15,589 bases of DNA. It comes from an uncultured Eubacteriales bacterium (lineage in GTDB: Bacteria; Bacillota; Clostridia; Oscillospirales; Butyricicoccaceae). Below the pieces are notes generated by a model. The model had not been told where the DNA came from. It saw only the letters and a list, made by a program, of their open reading frames with translations, and ran no database searches. Both the position numbers and the translations under genes were made by a program. How positions within the stretch are numbered: the first letter of the stretch is position 1; the number at the start of each line of letters is the position of its first letter. Positions 15,263 to 15,589 of the stretch are shown here, in pieces. The DNA is taken from contig USML01000040.1 of the NCBI GenBank assembly GCA_900555855.1, positions 1-15,589 of the forward strand. Direction: 5' to 3'.

Positions 15263-15589
15263 ATGTCCATGCTGAAAGGCGCGGCGGTCATCGGCCAGTC
15301 CGGCGGCCCGTCTTCCGTCATTAACGCTTCCGCCTACGGCGCGATCAAGACCGCGCTGGAGAGCGACGTGATCACGAATGTTTACGCGATGCAGAACGGC
15401 ATCGTGGGTCTGCTGAACGACAACCTGTTCGATCTTGCCAAGGAAGATCCGGACGAGCTGGCGCTCATGAAATATACGCCCTCCTCGGCGCTGGGCTCCT
15501 GCCGCTACAAGCTGAAGGATCCCGACGAGGACGAGACCGATTATCAGAAGATTCTCGCCATGTTCAAGAAGTACGACATTCGCTACTTC
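15263..15589 (+). CDS. pfp: 6-phosphofructokinase, probably PPi-dependent type (3' end outside window)
   Basis: Phosphorylates fructose-6-phosphate to fructose-1,6-bisphosphate, the substrate of the aldolase transcribed away from it. The window holds 109 codons, in frame to the last base. The N-terminal loop reads VIGQSGGPSSVINAS, like pyrophosphate-dependent enzymes of the long bacterial class, rather than the GGDAPGMN of ATP-PfkA; the residues that decide between ATP and PPi (the GGDD/GGDG region) lie just beyond the window, so the donor is inferred. The ATG at 15263 follows AAAGGA (15248-15253) by 9 bases; the second Met (residue 3) is a less likely start. It has a near-consensus promoter with a 29-base leader. 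Confidence 0.85.
   Translation, partial: MSMLKGAAVIGQSGGPSSVINASAYGAIKTALESDVITNVYAMQNGIVGLLNDNLFDLAKEDPDELALMKYTPSSALGSCRYKLKDPDEDETDYQKILAMFKKYDIRYF

Overview
The window looks like ordinary chromosome from a GC-rich, low-AT-codon member of the Clostridia, most likely in or near the Oscillospiraceae. The evidence is the strong GGAGG-type ribosome binding sites, a FtsK/SpoIIIE translocase, a long YgiQ radical SAM protein, a BMP-type nucleoside importer, a class II aldolase, and a phosphofructokinase of the probable PPi-dependent type. The genus is an inference. I see no mobile element, CRISPR array, rRNA or tRNA.

Layout. (1) Positions 1-4467, plus strand: the 3' part of a FtsK/SpoIIIE translocase gene (5' end outside the window), then a YgiQ-type radical SAM gene 27 bases later. 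(2) 4510-5436, minus strand: an EamA/DMT exporter, with its own extended -10 promoter and a terminator at its 3' end that lies just past the end of ygiQ. (3) 5530-8060, plus strand: a tight three-gene run of epoxyqueuosine reductase (queG), type I asparaginase (ansA) and an unassigned P-loop protein, closed by a strong intrinsic terminator. (4) 13832 down to 8146, minus strand: an ABC importer of the BMP (purine-nucleoside) class, in the order binding protein, double ATPase, permease, permease, followed by a HAD phosphatase 7 bases after the last permease. An intrinsic terminator and a separate 14-bp inverted repeat sit between the binding protein and the ATPase, which suggests attenuation. 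(5) 15116 down to 14133, minus strand: class II fructose-bisphosphate aldolase. Diverging from it at 15263 is the 5' part of a phosphofructokinase gene, so two consecutive steps of glycolysis are fired from back-to-back promoters.

How the genes fit together. The importer plus HAD phosphatase form a plausible nucleoside or nucleotide salvage unit. The aldolase and phosphofructokinase make and split fructose-1,6-bisphosphate. The queG-ansA-P-loop run has no obvious shared pathway. No previously undescribed multi-gene system stands out. The points most worth a second look are regulatory: the structured gap inside the importer operon, the 300-base region at 13833-14132 (a two-way promoter-like box and operator-like palindromes), and the aldolase/phosphofructokinase intergenic region.
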